Numbered from the stretch's first letter, positions 46,135 to 56,346 are shown. The stretch is DNA of 61,321 bases from Pseudomonadota bacterium (GCA_016202695.1 JACQOE010000004.1:1-61321), one strand, 5' to 3'. Notes: generated by a model not told the origin, from the sequence alone. A program made the numbers and translations.

Positions 46135-46923
46135 ATGCCGATCTACAAGAACTACGCCAAGGAGCGCCTGAAGCGGGGCGAGGTCACGATCGGGCTCGGG
46201 CTCAGGCAGGCGCGCACGGTCGACATCGCCCAGATCGCCAAGACCTGCGGCTACGACTGGCTGTTCATCGACATGGAGCACAGCTCGCTCAATCTCGACA
46301 CCGCGATCCAGATCGCGGTCGCCGCGCTCCCCCTCGCCATCACTCCGATCGTTCGCGTCCCCGGCCACGAGGTCTTCCACCTCAACCGCACCCTCGATTC
46401 GGGAGCGATGGGCGTGGTCATTCCGCACGTCAACACCGCCGAGGAGGCGGCGCATCTGGTCAAGCGCTGCAAGTTCCCGCCCGTGGGCGAGCGCGGCGTG
46501 TTCGGGGCCGCGCCCCACACCGGCTTCGAGAAGATGGACCTCAAGGTCGCGCGCAAGGCGATGAACGACGAGCAGCTCATCATCGTCCAGATCGAGGAGC
46601 CGCTCGCCGCCGACAACGCCGAGGCGATCGCCGCGGTGCCGGGGGTGGACGCGCTCCTCATCGGCACCAACGACTTCTGCGCCTCGATCGGCGCCGACGG
46701 CAAGTTCGACCATCCCAAGGTCCGCGACGCCTACGAGAAGGTGATCGCGGCCTGCCGGAAGCACGGCAAGTTCCCCGGCACCGCCGGGGTGACCGTGCCC
46801 GAGATCACCGACCAGTACATCAGGATGGGCGCGATCCTGGTGCTGGCCGGCAACGACATCAACTTCATGATGGCGAGCATGACGGCGCGGGCGAACGCGC
46901 TGCACGCCTTGAAGCCCGCCTGA
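46135..46923 (+). CDS. HpcH/HpaI-family aldolase
   Basis: This 262-residue TIM-barrel class II aldolase has the metal-binding MEHSS (in LFIDMEHSSLNLDTA), VRVPGHEVFHLNR, GAMGVVIPHVNTAEEA, and PGVDALLIGTNDFCASIG. The family cleaves 2-keto-3-deoxy dicarboxylates or sugar acids to pyruvate and an aldehyde. GGGGAGAACC precedes the ATG. The next gene, convergent, is an MmgE/PrpD protein. Confidence 0.9.
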   Translation: MPIYKNYAKERLKRGEVTIGLGLRQARTVDIAQIAKTCGYDWLFIDMEHSSLNLDTAIQIAVAALPLAITPIVRVPGHEVFHLNRTLDSGAMGVVIPHVNTAEEAAHLVKRCKFPPVGERGVFGAAPHTGFEKMDLKVARKAMNDEQLIIVQIEEPLAADNAEAIAAVPGVDALLIGTNDFCASIGADGKFDHPKVRDAYEKVIAACRKHGKFPGTAGVTVPEITDQYIRMGAILVLAGNDINFMMASMTARANALHALKPA

Positions 46924-46926
46924 GGC

Positions 46927-48321
46927 TCAGAGCCGGGCGCCGCGCAGCGCCGCGCCCAGCTCGGCCAGGTCGGCCACGGCCTCGATCCCCTCGACGAGGC
47001 GGATCGAGGCCTCGACCGCCTCGCCCGGGAGCGCGCGCGCCGCGCCCTCGCGGTACTTCTCGCGCAGCGTCTCGCGCGTCCACGGCTCGCCGCGCGGGTA
47101 GGCGCGGGGCCGAAGCCGCGTGTGGCGATGCTCGGTCCCGCCCTCCATCCGCACGATCAGCTCGCCGGCCACGCTCTGCGAGGGATCGCCGGTTTCCTTC
47201 AGGTCGGGGTGGAGCGTCATCCTGACCTTGGCCGCAAGGGCGCGGGCCAGCGGGTCGCGGATGCGGCCCTCGTCGAACTGGGCGAGCCCCGCGCGGCCGT
47301 CGATGAGCGCGACCGCGATCACCCAGGGCACACTGTAGAAGGCCTGGTTGCGGTCCTCGGGCACCTGGTAGCGGGCGATGTCGAGGGAGAGGGGCGTGGT
47401 CCGCCATTCGACCGCGGCGATCCGCGCCGGATCGGGGCGATGGCGGCGATGGATCTCCATCGCGCACTCGCCGGCGCAGAAGCTGGTGGTGCCGGAGGGG
47501 ATGAGCTTGACCCCCGGCCCGCCGTCCGGATCGAGGAAGCCCCACGGCGCGGCGAAGCCACGGCCGAGCCGGGCGAGGTCGTACTCGCCCTCGGCGAGTG
47601 CGCTGCGGATGAATCCGTGCACATGCTCGAGCGCATCGGAGCGGGCGGTGAAGCCCTCCTCGGCGAGGAGCGCGGCCTTGATCCCGTTCGCCGCCGCCTC
47701 GCCGGAATGCAGCCCCTTGGTCATGGTGCCGTGCGAGGCGCGCACCGCGCCCGAGAGCGAGGCGGCGATGCCGAGCGCGACCGCGGTCCGGGTCGCGTCG
47801 AGCCCGAGCAGCCTGGCCGCGGCCGCGGCGGCGCCGAACACCCCCAGCGCCCCGGTGGTGTGCCGGCCGCGCATATAGAGGGGCGGCACGGTCGCGCGCG
47901 CGATCTTGTCGATGGTCTCATGGCCGATCATGTAGGCCTCGAGGGCGGCGCGCCCGGACATTCGCCGCGCCTCGCCCAGCGCCAGCACCGCCGGGACCAC
48001 CGTCCCCGAGGGGTGCCCGATCATCCGCCAGGTCGAGTCGTCGTAATCGAGGATGGCCGCGGCGGTGCCGTTGGCGAGCGCGGCGAGGACGGGCGAGGTC
48101 GTCATCGCCGTTCCCAGCACCCTTGCCGGGCCCGCGGCCGGGCCGCTCGCGGCGACGAACTTGCGCACGATCGCCGCCCCCGGCTCGGCCGCGCCGGCCA
48201 GCGTCACCCCGACCGTGTCGAAGAAGAGGTCGCGGGCGACTCGCACCGCCTCGGGGGGCGCGTCGGCGATCCGGGTGGCGACGATCCGCTCGGCAAGCGC
48301 GAGGGTCGATCCTTCGGTCAT
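46927..48321 (-). CDS. MmgE/PrpD-family protein
   Basis: This 464-residue protein begins MTEGSTLALAERIVATRIAD and shows the family core: ARDLFFDTVGVTLAGAAEPG, then GTAAAILDYDDSTWRMIGHP, HPSGTVVPAVLALGEA, and GLHSGEAAANGIKAALLAEE. The superfamily includes 2-methylcitrate dehydratase and itaconate decarboxylase. The active-site D-D-S-T/H set is present. Exact substrate unknown. GGAAGGA precedes the ATG. The stop is 3 bp from the aldolase stop, convergent. Confidence 0.9.
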   Translation of the reverse strand: MTEGSTLALAERIVATRIADAPPEAVRVARDLFFDTVGVTLAGAAEPGAAIVRKFVAASGPAAGPARVLGTAMTTSPVLAALANGTAAAILDYDDSTWRMIGHPSGTVVPAVLALGEARRMSGRAALEAYMIGHETIDKIARATVPPLYMRGRHTTGALGVFGAAAAAARLLGLDATRTAVALGIAASLSGAVRASHGTMTKGLHSGEAAANGIKAALLAEEGFTARSDALEHVHGFIRSALAEGEYDLARLGRGFAAPWGFLDPDGGPGVKLIPSGTTSFCAGECAMEIHRRHRPDPARIAAVEWRTTPLSLDIARYQVPEDRNQAFYSVPWVIAVALIDGRAGLAQFDEGRIRDPLARALAAKVRMTLHPDLKETGDPSQSVAGELIVRMEGGTEHRHTRLRPRAYPRGEPWTRETLREKYREGAARALPGEAVEASIRLVEGIEAVADLAELGAALRGARL

Positions 48322-48561
48322 GGCGGCAGTCCTTCCAGGCGGGGGGATTCGGGGCTCCAGGTGCCCGGTATGGAACGGCAAACGGGCGGCTTCCGCAAGG
48401 GCGTGCGGGGCGAGTCTGGCGTCGGGCGGCCCCCGAGCACGACCCCGCCGGCGCGCCGACCGATGCAACCATTTAATTGATTCATCCCTCACGCCTCTGA
48501 CAAAATCGGTGGAGGGCAGGCGTTGAGGCGGCGACCGTTCGCGGCTCGTTGAAGGAAGGGT

Positions 48562-51500
48562 ATGTTCAATCGCGCCATCCGGAACGGCCTGCCTGGGTTT
48601 GCCGCCGTCGTCGCGGTGCTGGCCGCCCTCGCCGCATCCGCACCCGCCCAGGACCTGGCGCAAGGCGGCGCCAGGCTCGTTGCCGCGGTGCCGCGCGCTG
48701 CCACACCCGAATACCTCACCGGCGGCGATATGGTGCCGACCGGCTTCGCGGTCGAGGCCATGCGCGAGATCGCGCGCCTTGCCGAATCCGAGGTCGAGTT
48801 CAAGGTCGCCGAGAACTGGGCGGCCGTGCTGGAGATGGTGCGAAGCGGCCAAGCCGACTTGATCCCTCTCATCGGCGTCACCGACGAGCGGGCGGCGGAG
48901 TTCCTCTTCACGGCGCCGCTCTCCACCGTGCCGATCTCGGTCTTCGTGCGCAAAGGCGTGCGGTGGGACGAGCATCGGCTCAGTCTCGCCGGACGGAATG
49001 TCGGCGCCGGCGAGGCGGGCGCCGCGGTGCCACTCCTCTACCAGGCGGGCGACGTCCACGTCACCGTCTATCCCGACGTTTCCAGCGCCCTGTTCGCGCT
49101 CCTCTCGGGCACCGTCGAGGCGCTCGCCTATCCCGAGGACGTGCTGCTGGGCGTGGCCCGCCGGTTCGGACTCGAGGCCCAGTTGAACAAGGTGGGGCCG
49201 CCGCTCGCCGAGCTCCGGCGCGCGGTCGCCGTGCGGCGGACGGACGTGGCGCTGCATGATCGCCTGGACTCGGCGGTCCGACGGTTCGTGCGTGGCAAGG
49301 CCTATCGCGACCTCTACGCGAATTGGTTCGGGACCGCCGAGCCGTTCTGGACTCCGCTGCGGGTCGGCGCCGCGTTCGGCGGGCTTCTTTTCCTCACCAT
49401 CATGGCGATGGGAACCTGGCACATCCTGTCCGTGGTCAGGCTCAACCGTCGCCTGGGCGAGAGCGAGAAGCGCTACCGCGAGATCGTCGAGACCACGACC
49501 CAAGGCGTGTCGGTGATCGACATCGAGGGGCGGATCGAGTTCGTCAACCGCCGCATGGCCGAGATGCTGGGATACACGCCGGAGGAGATGATCGGGCGGG
49601 TCGCCTTCGACTTCATGGACGAGTCCTCGCGCGAGCGGGGTTGGCGCGAGTTCGCGCGCCGGCGCGCGGGGGAAGCCTCGGAGTACGACACGATCTACGT
49701 GCGCAAGGACGGTACGCGCCTCGCCGGGCGGCTCTCGAGCAACCCGCGGTTCGACGAGCGCGGCGCGGTCATCGGTGGCACGGCGCTGATCACCGACATC
49801 ACCGAGCGCAAGCGGGCCGAGGAGGAGCGCCGGCTCCTCGCCGCCGTGGTCGAGACCTCGAAGGACGCCATCTGGAGCCGCGCCGTCGACGGCACCGTCA
49901 CCAGCTGGAACCGGAGCGCGGAGGAGATGTTCGGCATCCCGGCCTCCGAGATCGTGGGCCGGCACATGTCCGCCATCTGGCCGGAGGAGCTGCGCGAGCG
50001 GATGGCGGCGCTGCGGGCGAGGGTGGACTCGGGCGAGGCGCTTCCCGGGATCGAGGTCGGCTACCGAAGGCGCGACGGGCGGGTGGTGGAGATGTCCCTC
50101 ACCGTGTCGCCGATCCGGGACGCGGAGGGCCGGGTGGCGGGGGCCTCGGGCTCGGTGCGCGACGTTACCGAGCAGAAGCGCGCCGAGGCCGAGCGGCGCA
50201 AGCTCGCCACCATCGTCGAGTCCGCCACCGACGCCATCTGGAGCCGCGATCTCGACAACCGGATCACGAGTTGGAATCCGGGCGCCGAGCGCCTGTTCGG
50301 ATATACCGCGGCCGAGGTCATGGGCCGCCCAACCGACTTCCTGGTCCCGCCGGAGCTGGCCGCGGAGGTCCGCCGGTTTCGGCAGCGGACCAACTCCGGC
50401 GTCTCCCACTCCAATCTCCACACGGTGCGTCTGCGCAAGGACGGTACCCGGGTGGATGTCTCGCTGACCTTTTCGCCGGTCCGCGACGAAGAAGGCCGCA
50501 TCGTCGGTGCCGCCCTGATCGCACGCGACATCAGCGAGGAGAAACGGGTCGAGGCCGAGCGGCGCAAGCTGGCCACCATCGTCGAGTCGTCGAGCGACGC
50601 CATCTGGAGCCGCGACCGCGACGGCATCCTGACCAGCTGGAACGCCGGCGCGGAGAGGATGCTCGGATTCACCGCGGCCGAGGTCGTCGGCCGGCCGAAC
50701 GAGATCCTGATCCCGCCCGAGCTGTGGGCGGAGGTTGCCGCGCGGAGGGAGCGGACTAACGCCGGAACCGGGTACGCGGAGCACCACACGCTGCGCCTCC
50801 ACAAGGACGGCAGCCGGGTGAACGTCTCGCTCACCGTCTCGCCGATCCGCAACGAGGAGGGCGAGGTGGTCGGCGCGGCGATGATTGCCCGCGACATCGG
50901 CGAGCAAATCCGCGCCCAGGCCGAGCGCAACTGGCTGGCCGACGTCGTCGATTCCTCCAACGACGCGATCTTCAGCCGCACGCCCGACGGCACGATCGTG
51001 AGCTGGAATAAGGCGGCCGAACGGCTCTTCGGTTACTCCGCGGCCGAGGCCATCGGCAAGAACTTCGAGATGCTGGTGCCGCCCGAGGAGCGCTCGGTGA
51101 CGCATTTGCTTCGGGAGCGGGCCGACCGGGGCGAGCCGTTCTCCGATTTCGAGACCGCGCGCACGCGCAAGGACGGGACGCGGGTGGACGTCTCGCTCTC
51201 GGCCTCGCCCATCCGCGACGACAGCGGCAAGGTCGTCGGCGTGTCGATCAACGCCCACGACATCAGCGAGCGCAAGGAGGCCGAGCGCCGGCTGCATCAG
51301 CTCGCCTTCTACGACGGCCGCACCGGCCTTCCCAACCGCACCCTGTTCGAGGATCGCCTCGCCCAGGCGATCGCGCAGGCGCGCCGGCACGGCCGGCAGG
51401 GGGCGATCCATTACATCGACCTCGACCACTTCAAGGACGTGAACGATACGCTCGGCCATCAGGCGGGCGACGAGCTCTTGCGGGCGGTGGGCAGCCGCAT

Positions 51501-52698
51501 CCGGGCGGTGGTGCGCGAGAGCGACACGGTGAGCCGGCTCGGCGGCGACGAGTTTGCCGTGATCCAGCCCCAGTTCCGCTCCCTCGATCAGGTGGCGGTG
51601 CTGGCCGAGAAGCTGCTGCGGGCGATGAACGAGCCTTTCGAGTGGTCGGGGCGGCGGATTACGGTCGGCGCCAGCATCGGCATCGCCACCTTTCCGTTCG
51701 ACGGCGAGACCCCGGTGCATGCGGGCGACGGCATCGGCGTGGAAATCTTGAAGCGCGCCGACATCGCCATGTACGAGGCGAAGCGCACCGGGCGCTCGTC
51801 CTACCGGTTCTACGAGCAGGAGATGGACCTGCGCGCCCGCGAGCGCATGGAGCTCCGCCAGTCGTTGCACGGAGCGCTCGCCCGCGGCGAGATCGACCTC
51901 TTCTTCCAGCCGCAGGTCGAACTCGCCACGGGCGAGGTGACGGGCGCGGAGGCGCTTCTGCGCTGGCATCATCCGACTCTCGGCCTTCAGGCGCCGGGAA
52001 GCTTCGTCCCGCTCGCCGAGGAGTCGGGCCAGATCGTCGGCATCGGAGAATGGGCGCTCAAGCGCGCCTGCGTCGAGGCCCGCCGCTGGCGGGACGACGG
52101 CGGCCGGCGCCTCGTCGTCGCCGTCAACGTCTCGGCGGTGCAGGTGCAGCGGGGCGACTTCGTCGACTTGGTCGGCTCCACGCTGGTCGAGGCCGGCCTC
52201 GATCCGAACGGGCTCGAGTTGGAACTGACCGAGAGCGCGCTGATCGGCGAATCGGCGGAGTTGATTGACACGCTTCGCCGCGTGCGCGCGCTCGGTGTCC
52301 GCGTCTCGATCGACGACTTCGGGACCGGTTACTCGTCGTTCCGGTACCTGAAGAGCCTTCCCGTGGACAAGCTGAAGGTCGCCCGGCTGGTGGTCGCCGG
52401 GCTGCTGGGGTCCGCCGCCGACGCCGCCATCCTCGCGGCCATGATCGGCATGGGTCGCGCGCTCGGCGTCGAGGTCGTCGCCGAGGGCGTGGAGACGGGG
52501 GAGCAGCGCGACTTCCTCCACCGCCATGGCTGTACCGCGGGACAAGGACTGTACTTCGGCGAGCCGATGGGCGCCGACGGCTTCGCCGCGCTGGTCGGCA
52601 ACCGCATGCGCCTGCCCCGTCCCGTCGGGCCGGCTGAGATCGGCCCGACGCCGGAACCGGAACCGCCGTTGGTGACAGGGGTTGGGAGAGAATCATGA
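48562..52698 (+). CDS. PBP-TM-PAS(5)-GGDEF-EAL receptor for cyclic di-GMP control
   Basis: This 1378-residue protein starts with a signal peptide and a periplasmic solute-binding (SBP_bac_3) domain (about 30-260), then a membrane helix at about 268-290 (GAAFGGLLFLTIMAMGTW), five PAS domains (starting near 306, 428, 550, 672 and 794), GGDEF (motif at 994-998) and EAL (motif at 1130-1132). The inhibitory I-site RESD lies 5 residues before GGDEF. In EAL the residues ELTES, DDFGTGYSS, LK and EGVET are intact, with KVA in place of the usual KID. Both c-di-GMP synthesis and breakdown are thus possible. Its stop overlaps the next gene's ATG (ATGA), coupling it to a NodB-like protein. Confidence 0.93.
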   Translation: MFNRAIRNGLPGFAAVVAVLAALAASAPAQDLAQGGARLVAAVPRAATPEYLTGGDMVPTGFAVEAMREIARLAESEVEFKVAENWAAVLEMVRSGQADLIPLIGVTDERAAEFLFTAPLSTVPISVFVRKGVRWDEHRLSLAGRNVGAGEAGAAVPLLYQAGDVHVTVYPDVSSALFALLSGTVEALAYPEDVLLGVARRFGLEAQLNKVGPPLAELRRAVAVRRTDVALHDRLDSAVRRFVRGKAYRDLYANWFGTAEPFWTPLRVGAAFGGLLFLTIMAMGTWHILSVVRLNRRLGESEKRYREIVETTTQGVSVIDIEGRIEFVNRRMAEMLGYTPEEMIGRVAFDFMDESSRERGWREFARRRAGEASEYDTIYVRKDGTRLAGRLSSNPRFDERGAVIGGTALITDITERKRAEEERRLLAAVVETSKDAIWSRAVDGTVTSWNRSAEEMFGIPASEIVGRHMSAIWPEELRERMAALRARVDSGEALPGIEVGYRRRDGRVVEMSLTVSPIRDAEGRVAGASGSVRDVTEQKRAEAERRKLATIVESATDAIWSRDLDNRITSWNPGAERLFGYTAAEVMGRPTDFLVPPELAAEVRRFRQRTNSGVSHSNLHTVRLRKDGTRVDVSLTFSPVRDEEGRIVGAALIARDISEEKRVEAERRKLATIVESSSDAIWSRDRDGILTSWNAGAERMLGFTAAEVVGRPNEILIPPELWAEVAARRERTNAGTGYAEHHTLRLHKDGSRVNVSLTVSPIRNEEGEVVGAAMIARDIGEQIRAQAERNWLADVVDSSNDAIFSRTPDGTIVSWNKAAERLFGYSAAEAIGKNFEMLVPPEERSVTHLLRERADRGEPFSDFETARTRKDGTRVDVSLSASPIRDDSGKVVGVSINAHDISERKEAERRLHQLAFYDGRTGLPNRTLFEDRLAQAIAQARRHGRQGAIHYIDLDHFKDVNDTLGHQAGDELLRAVGSRIRAVVRESDTVSRLGGDEFAVIQPQFRSLDQVAVLAEKLLRAMNEPFEWSGRRITVGASIGIATFPFDGETPVHAGDGIGVEILKRADIAMYEAKRTGRSSYRFYEQEMDLRARERMELRQSLHGALARGEIDLFFQPQVELATGEVTGAEALLRWHHPTLGLQAPGSFVPLAEESGQIVGIGEWALKRACVEARRWRDDGGRRLVVAVNVSAVQVQRGDFVDLVGSTLVEAGLDPNGLELELTESALIGESAELIDTLRRVRALGVRVSIDDFGTGYSSFRYLKSLPVDKLKVARLVVAGLLGSAADAAILAAMIGMGRALGVEVVAEGVETGEQRDFLHRHGCTAGQGLYFGEPMGADGFAALVGNRMRLPRPVGPAEIGPTPEPEPPLVTGVGRES

Positions 52699-53609
52699 AG
52701 GAGATGCAGGTCGTCGTCACCATGGACTGCGAACGTCCGCGGACCGAAACGCACGCCCAGGCGACCGGCCCCAGGAGCTACGCCGAGAGCGAACGCTTCA
52801 TCCGCGGCTACGTCGCCGTCGCCGCCGAGCACGGTTTCCCGGTGAGCTTCTTCGTCCACCCCGAGGTCGCGCTGGCCCACGCCGCCCTGTTCAAGGAGCT
52901 GGCGGCCAAGGGCTCGACCGTCGGTCTGCACATCCATCCCTGGAAGTACATGGACGGCCGCTACAAGGCGCACTTCGGGGGGCTCTCCGCGGGCGAGCAG
53001 CGGGCGATCCTCTCCGAGGCGATTGGGCTCTGGCTGCACGCCTTCGGCACCCGCCCGATCTATTTCCGCTCCGGAACCTACTCGGCCAACGACGCCACCT
53101 TCGCGGCCCTCGTCGAGCTCGGCTTCCGCGGCTCGTCCACCTCGCTTCCGGGGCGCGTGCTGCCGGCGCTCAACGTCAACTGGGCGGGCGCCGAGCCCGA
53201 TCCCCACCGGGCGCATCGCTGCTTCCGGCAGCTCGCCGGCACGATGGAACTGGCCGAGATGCCGGTCAGCGTCGATTCCTCGGTCACGGTCGAGAAGCCG
53301 GGGCACCGCTACCATCCCGACCTTCGGCCCGACTGGCGGGACATGGACGTGCGGCGCCTCGCCGGCAACGCCGTGGCACAGGTGATCGCGCGCGCGCCCG
53401 CGATCCCGGTCGTCAACCTCGGCACCCACAACGACAACGACTACACCGATCCCGATGACCGGGTCTGCCGCAACTTCCGCGCCGAGCTTGAGGAGATCCA
53501 CGCCGCTTGCGCGCGCGCAGGGGTGCGGCCGGTCGGCGCGACGGTCGATGCGATCTGCGATCGCGTGCTGGCCGAGCCCGCGCGCGAGGCCGAGTTCGCG
53601 TACGTCTGA
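52695..53609 (+). CDS. NodB-like polysaccharide-deacetylase-family protein, copy 1
   Basis: This 304-residue protein starts MKEMQVVVTMDCERPRTETH. The TMDCE Asp11 corresponds to the catalytic base, and GLHIHPWKYMDGR supplies the His79 and His81 metal ligands of the NodB fold. The H-x-H spacing is shorter than the usual H-x3-H, so the activity may differ. No signal peptide is present. The start overlaps the receptor gene (ATGA). The copy at 53740-54654 is the same length and closely similar throughout. Confidence 0.8.
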   Translation: MKEMQVVVTMDCERPRTETHAQATGPRSYAESERFIRGYVAVAAEHGFPVSFFVHPEVALAHAALFKELAAKGSTVGLHIHPWKYMDGRYKAHFGGLSAGEQRAILSEAIGLWLHAFGTRPIYFRSGTYSANDATFAALVELGFRGSSTSLPGRVLPALNVNWAGAEPDPHRAHRCFRQLAGTMELAEMPVSVDSSVTVEKPGHRYHPDLRPDWRDMDVRRLAGNAVAQVIARAPAIPVVNLGTHNDNDYTDPDDRVCRNFRAELEEIHAACARAGVRPVGATVDAICDRVLAEPAREAEFAYV

Positions 53610-53739
53610 GCGCCGCCGCCCCCGTCGGGCGGCCGGTAAGATTGACTCGCGCCGGCGCGGTCGCCACCCTCGCCCGGTCGCGCGCCGCGGGGCGGGACGG
53701 GCCTCGCCGGCCGATGCGACAGGAAGGAGAGAAGGCGCC

Positions 53740-54654
53740 ATGAAGGAGATCCACGTCGTCATCACCATGGACTGCGAGCGCCCGACGACCGAGACCCGCC
53801 CCGAGGCGACGGGGCCGCGGTCCTATGAGTTGAGCGACCGCTACATCCGCGGCTATGTCGCCATCGCCGCCGAGTTCGGGTTCCCGGTGAGCTTCTTCAT
53901 CCATCCCGAGGTGGCGATGGCGCAGAAGGCGCTCTTTCTCGAGCTCGAGGCGAAGGGGGCGTGCCTCGGGCTGCACCTTCATCCCTGGAAGTTCATGGAC
54001 GGGCGCTACAGGTCGCACTTCGGCGGGCTTTCCGAGGGCGAGCAGCGGGCTATCCTCTCCGAGGCGATCGGCCTCTGGCTCAATACCTTCGGCCGGCGCC
54101 CGCTTTATTTCCGCACCGGCACGTTCTCGGCCAACGACAGCACCTACCGGGTGATGGCCGAGCTCGGCTTTCGCGGAGCCTCGAATTCGGTGCCCGGGCG
54201 CCTCTATCCCGACCTCAACGCCGCCTGGGTGGGCGCCGAGCCCGATCCGCACCGCGCCCATCCCTGTTTCCGGCTGATCAAGGGCACGCTCGATCTCGCC
54301 AACATGCCGCTGACGGTGGACTTCTCCAGCGTGGTCGAGAAGCAGGGGCGGCGGTTCCATTGGGACCTCCGCCCCGCCTGGCAGGGCGTCGATTTCCGCC
54401 AGATCGCTACCAACATCGTCGCCCAGCTCAAGGCCCGCGCGCCGAAGGTACCGGTGATGACTCTCGTCACCCACAACGAGAACGACTACATGGACGCCAA
54501 CGACCGCGTCTGCCGCAATTTCAGGACCGTGCTCAACGAGATCGTCGCCGCCTGCGAGGCGGCGGGGGCGAAGGCCGTCGGCACCACCTTCGACAAGATC
54601 TGCGACCGGGTGCTTTCCGAGCCCGTCGGCGAGCCCGAATTCACCTACGTCTGA
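53740..54654 (+). CDS. NodB-like polysaccharide-deacetylase-family protein, copy 2
   Basis: This 304-residue paralogue starts MKEIHVVITMDCERPTTETR, with Asp11, His79 and His81 (GLHLHPWKFMDGR) conserved. Differences from copy 1 concentrate in the loop after residue 130 (TGTFSANDSTYRVM) and near the C-terminus. A good GGAGAGAAGG precedes the ATG. It is separated from copy 1 by 130 bases of non-coding sequence. It is cytoplasmic by prediction, so it probably acts on a sugar, an amide or a small intermediate, not on wall polymer. Confidence 0.8.
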   Translation: MKEIHVVITMDCERPTTETRPEATGPRSYELSDRYIRGYVAIAAEFGFPVSFFIHPEVAMAQKALFLELEAKGACLGLHLHPWKFMDGRYRSHFGGLSEGEQRAILSEAIGLWLNTFGRRPLYFRTGTFSANDSTYRVMAELGFRGASNSVPGRLYPDLNAAWVGAEPDPHRAHPCFRLIKGTLDLANMPLTVDFSSVVEKQGRRFHWDLRPAWQGVDFRQIATNIVAQLKARAPKVPVMTLVTHNENDYMDANDRVCRNFRTVLNEIVAACEAAGAKAVGTTFDKICDRVLSEPVGEPEFTYV

Positions 54655-54684
54655 GCGGCACCAACGCCGCGACCGCTCGGCGGC

Positions 54685-56346
54685 TCAGCGGTAGGCGGGC
54701 ATCTCGTCGAGCCGCTTCCAGGCCGAGATGTGGTTGAGGCTCGTGCGCACGTCCACCACCACCGGGCCCGCATGACCCATCGCCTCGGCGACGACCGGGC
54801 CGACGTCGCCGTCGTTCTCGATCCTGAGCCCGCGCGCGCCGAAGGCCTCGGCCAGCGCGGCGAAGTCGGGATTGCGGAGGTAGGTGGAGGTCACCCGGCC
54901 GGGGAAGCGCCCCTCCTGGTGGTAGCGAATGGTGCCGTAGCAGGAGTTGTTGGCGACGAAAATCTTCACCGGCACCTTGTACTGGACCGCGGTCGCAAGC
55001 TCGTTGCCGGTCATCAGCATGCCGCCGTCGCCGACGAAGCAGACCAGTTGGCGGCCCGGCGAGGCGAGCCCGGCCGCCACCACCGAGGGCACGCCCGCGC
55101 CCATCGCCCCCACGGTCGCGCCGACGAACATGTTGGTCTGGCGGAATTTGAGGTAGCGGTGGACGAAGGTGGTGAAGTTGCCGGCGTCGGTGGTGACGAT
55201 CGCGTCGGGCGCAAGGCGCTGGTCCACCGCCGCCACTACCGCGCCCAGCACCACCCCGTCGTTGGCCGAGGCCGGCGTCCACTTGGTGAGCTTGCGGTGG
55301 AGCGCATTCAGCCGCGCCGCCCACTCCCTGCGCGCGGCCGGCGGCTCGCCCGGGTCCTCGGCCATCAGCGCCTCGATGAAGGCGTGCGGATCACAGGCGA
55401 GGCCAAGCGCGGGCTCCCACACCCGCCCCACCTCGTTGGCGTCGGGCCAGACGTGGATCAGCGGCTGCTCGGGCTTCGGCGCCCGGGGGAACTTGAAGCC
55501 CTGGCTCACCGACTGGGCGAGGCGCTCGCCCAGGGCGATGACGAGATCGGCCTCCTTCAGCGCCGCCACCTGCTCGGGGGCGATGCGGTTGCCGAGATAG
55601 GCGCCGTAGAGGGGGTGCGAGCCGTCGAAGAGATGCGGCCGGCGGTGGCTCGGGCAGATCGGCAGCGACCAGGCCTCGGCGAAGCGGGTGAGGGCGGCCA
55701 GCGCCTCGGCGCCGGAAAGCGCCCCGCCGACGATCGCCACCGGGCGCTCGGCCCGGCGCAACATCTCGGCCGCGCGCCTGGCGTCCCCCGGCCGGGGCGC
55801 GGTGCGCCCCAGCGGCCGTGGCCCCAGCACGGGCGCCTCGGTCTCGTCCTCGAGCATGTCCTCGGGCATGACCACCACCACCGGGCCCGGGGTTCCGGCG
55901 CGCGCGACGTGCAGCGCCCGGGCCGCGGCCTCGGCGATGAGGTCGGCGCTGTTGACCTCGATCACCATCTTGGCCATATCGGAGAAGGTCTTGGACCAGT
56001 TGACCTCCTGCAGCGCCTTGCGCCCCATCTCGTGGCGCTCGGCCTGGCCGACGAAGAACACCGCCGGCACCGCGTCGTGATCGGCGGTGTGGACCGCGAT
56101 CGAGGCGTTGGTCGCCCCCGGGCCGCGGCTGACGAAGCACACCCCCGGCTTGCCGCGGACGCGGGCGTCAGCCAGCGCCATGAAGCCGGCGCCGCTCTCG
56201 TGCCGGCAGACGATGAGTCGGATCTTCGGGTGCTCGATCAGCGCGTCGGTCACGGCGAGATAGCTTTCGCCCGGCACGCAGAAGGCGAGGTCGACGCCGT
56301 GGGCCTCGAGGGTGTCGGCAAGGAGTCGGGCGGCGGTGCGGGTCAT
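54685..56346 (-). CDS. Acetolactate-synthase-like ThDP-dependent enzyme (paralogue 2)
   Basis: This 553-residue protein begins MTRTAARLLADTLEAHGVDL. Catalytic Glu27 is in FCVPGESYLAVTDAL and the ThDP motif is GDGGMLMTGNELATAVQYKV. It ends SAWKRLDEMPAYR, the same ending as paralogue 3. The pair differs from paralogue 1 at 36887-38533 (VPGES against VAGES, GGMLMTGNEL against GGFQMTGQEL). Substrate unknown; sulfopyruvate-, phenylglyoxylate- or oxalyl-type decarboxylation are possibilities. Its 3' end faces the NodB-like genes. Confidence 0.9.
   Translation of the reverse strand: MTRTAARLLADTLEAHGVDLAFCVPGESYLAVTDALIEHPKIRLIVCRHESGAGFMALADARVRGKPGVCFVSRGPGATNASIAVHTADHDAVPAVFFVGQAERHEMGRKALQEVNWSKTFSDMAKMVIEVNSADLIAEAAARALHVARAGTPGPVVVVMPEDMLEDETEAPVLGPRPLGRTAPRPGDARRAAEMLRRAERPVAIVGGALSGAEALAALTRFAEAWSLPICPSHRRPHLFDGSHPLYGAYLGNRIAPEQVAALKEADLVIALGERLAQSVSQGFKFPRAPKPEQPLIHVWPDANEVGRVWEPALGLACDPHAFIEALMAEDPGEPPAARREWAARLNALHRKLTKWTPASANDGVVLGAVVAAVDQRLAPDAIVTTDAGNFTTFVHRYLKFRQTNMFVGATVGAMGAGVPSVVAAGLASPGRQLVCFVGDGGMLMTGNELATAVQYKVPVKIFVANNSCYGTIRYHQEGRFPGRVTSTYLRNPDFAALAEAFGARGLRIENDGDVGPVVAEAMGHAGPVVVDVRTSLNHISAWKRLDEMPAYR

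Noticed and set aside
46927-52545. An 1872-codon open frame on the minus strand across the PAS-GGDEF-EAL gene
   Set aside because: Only its end (46927-48321) matches a family, MmgE/PrpD. The rest is the antisense of a strongly supported receptor and arises from the lack of A/T-rich stop codons at high GC.
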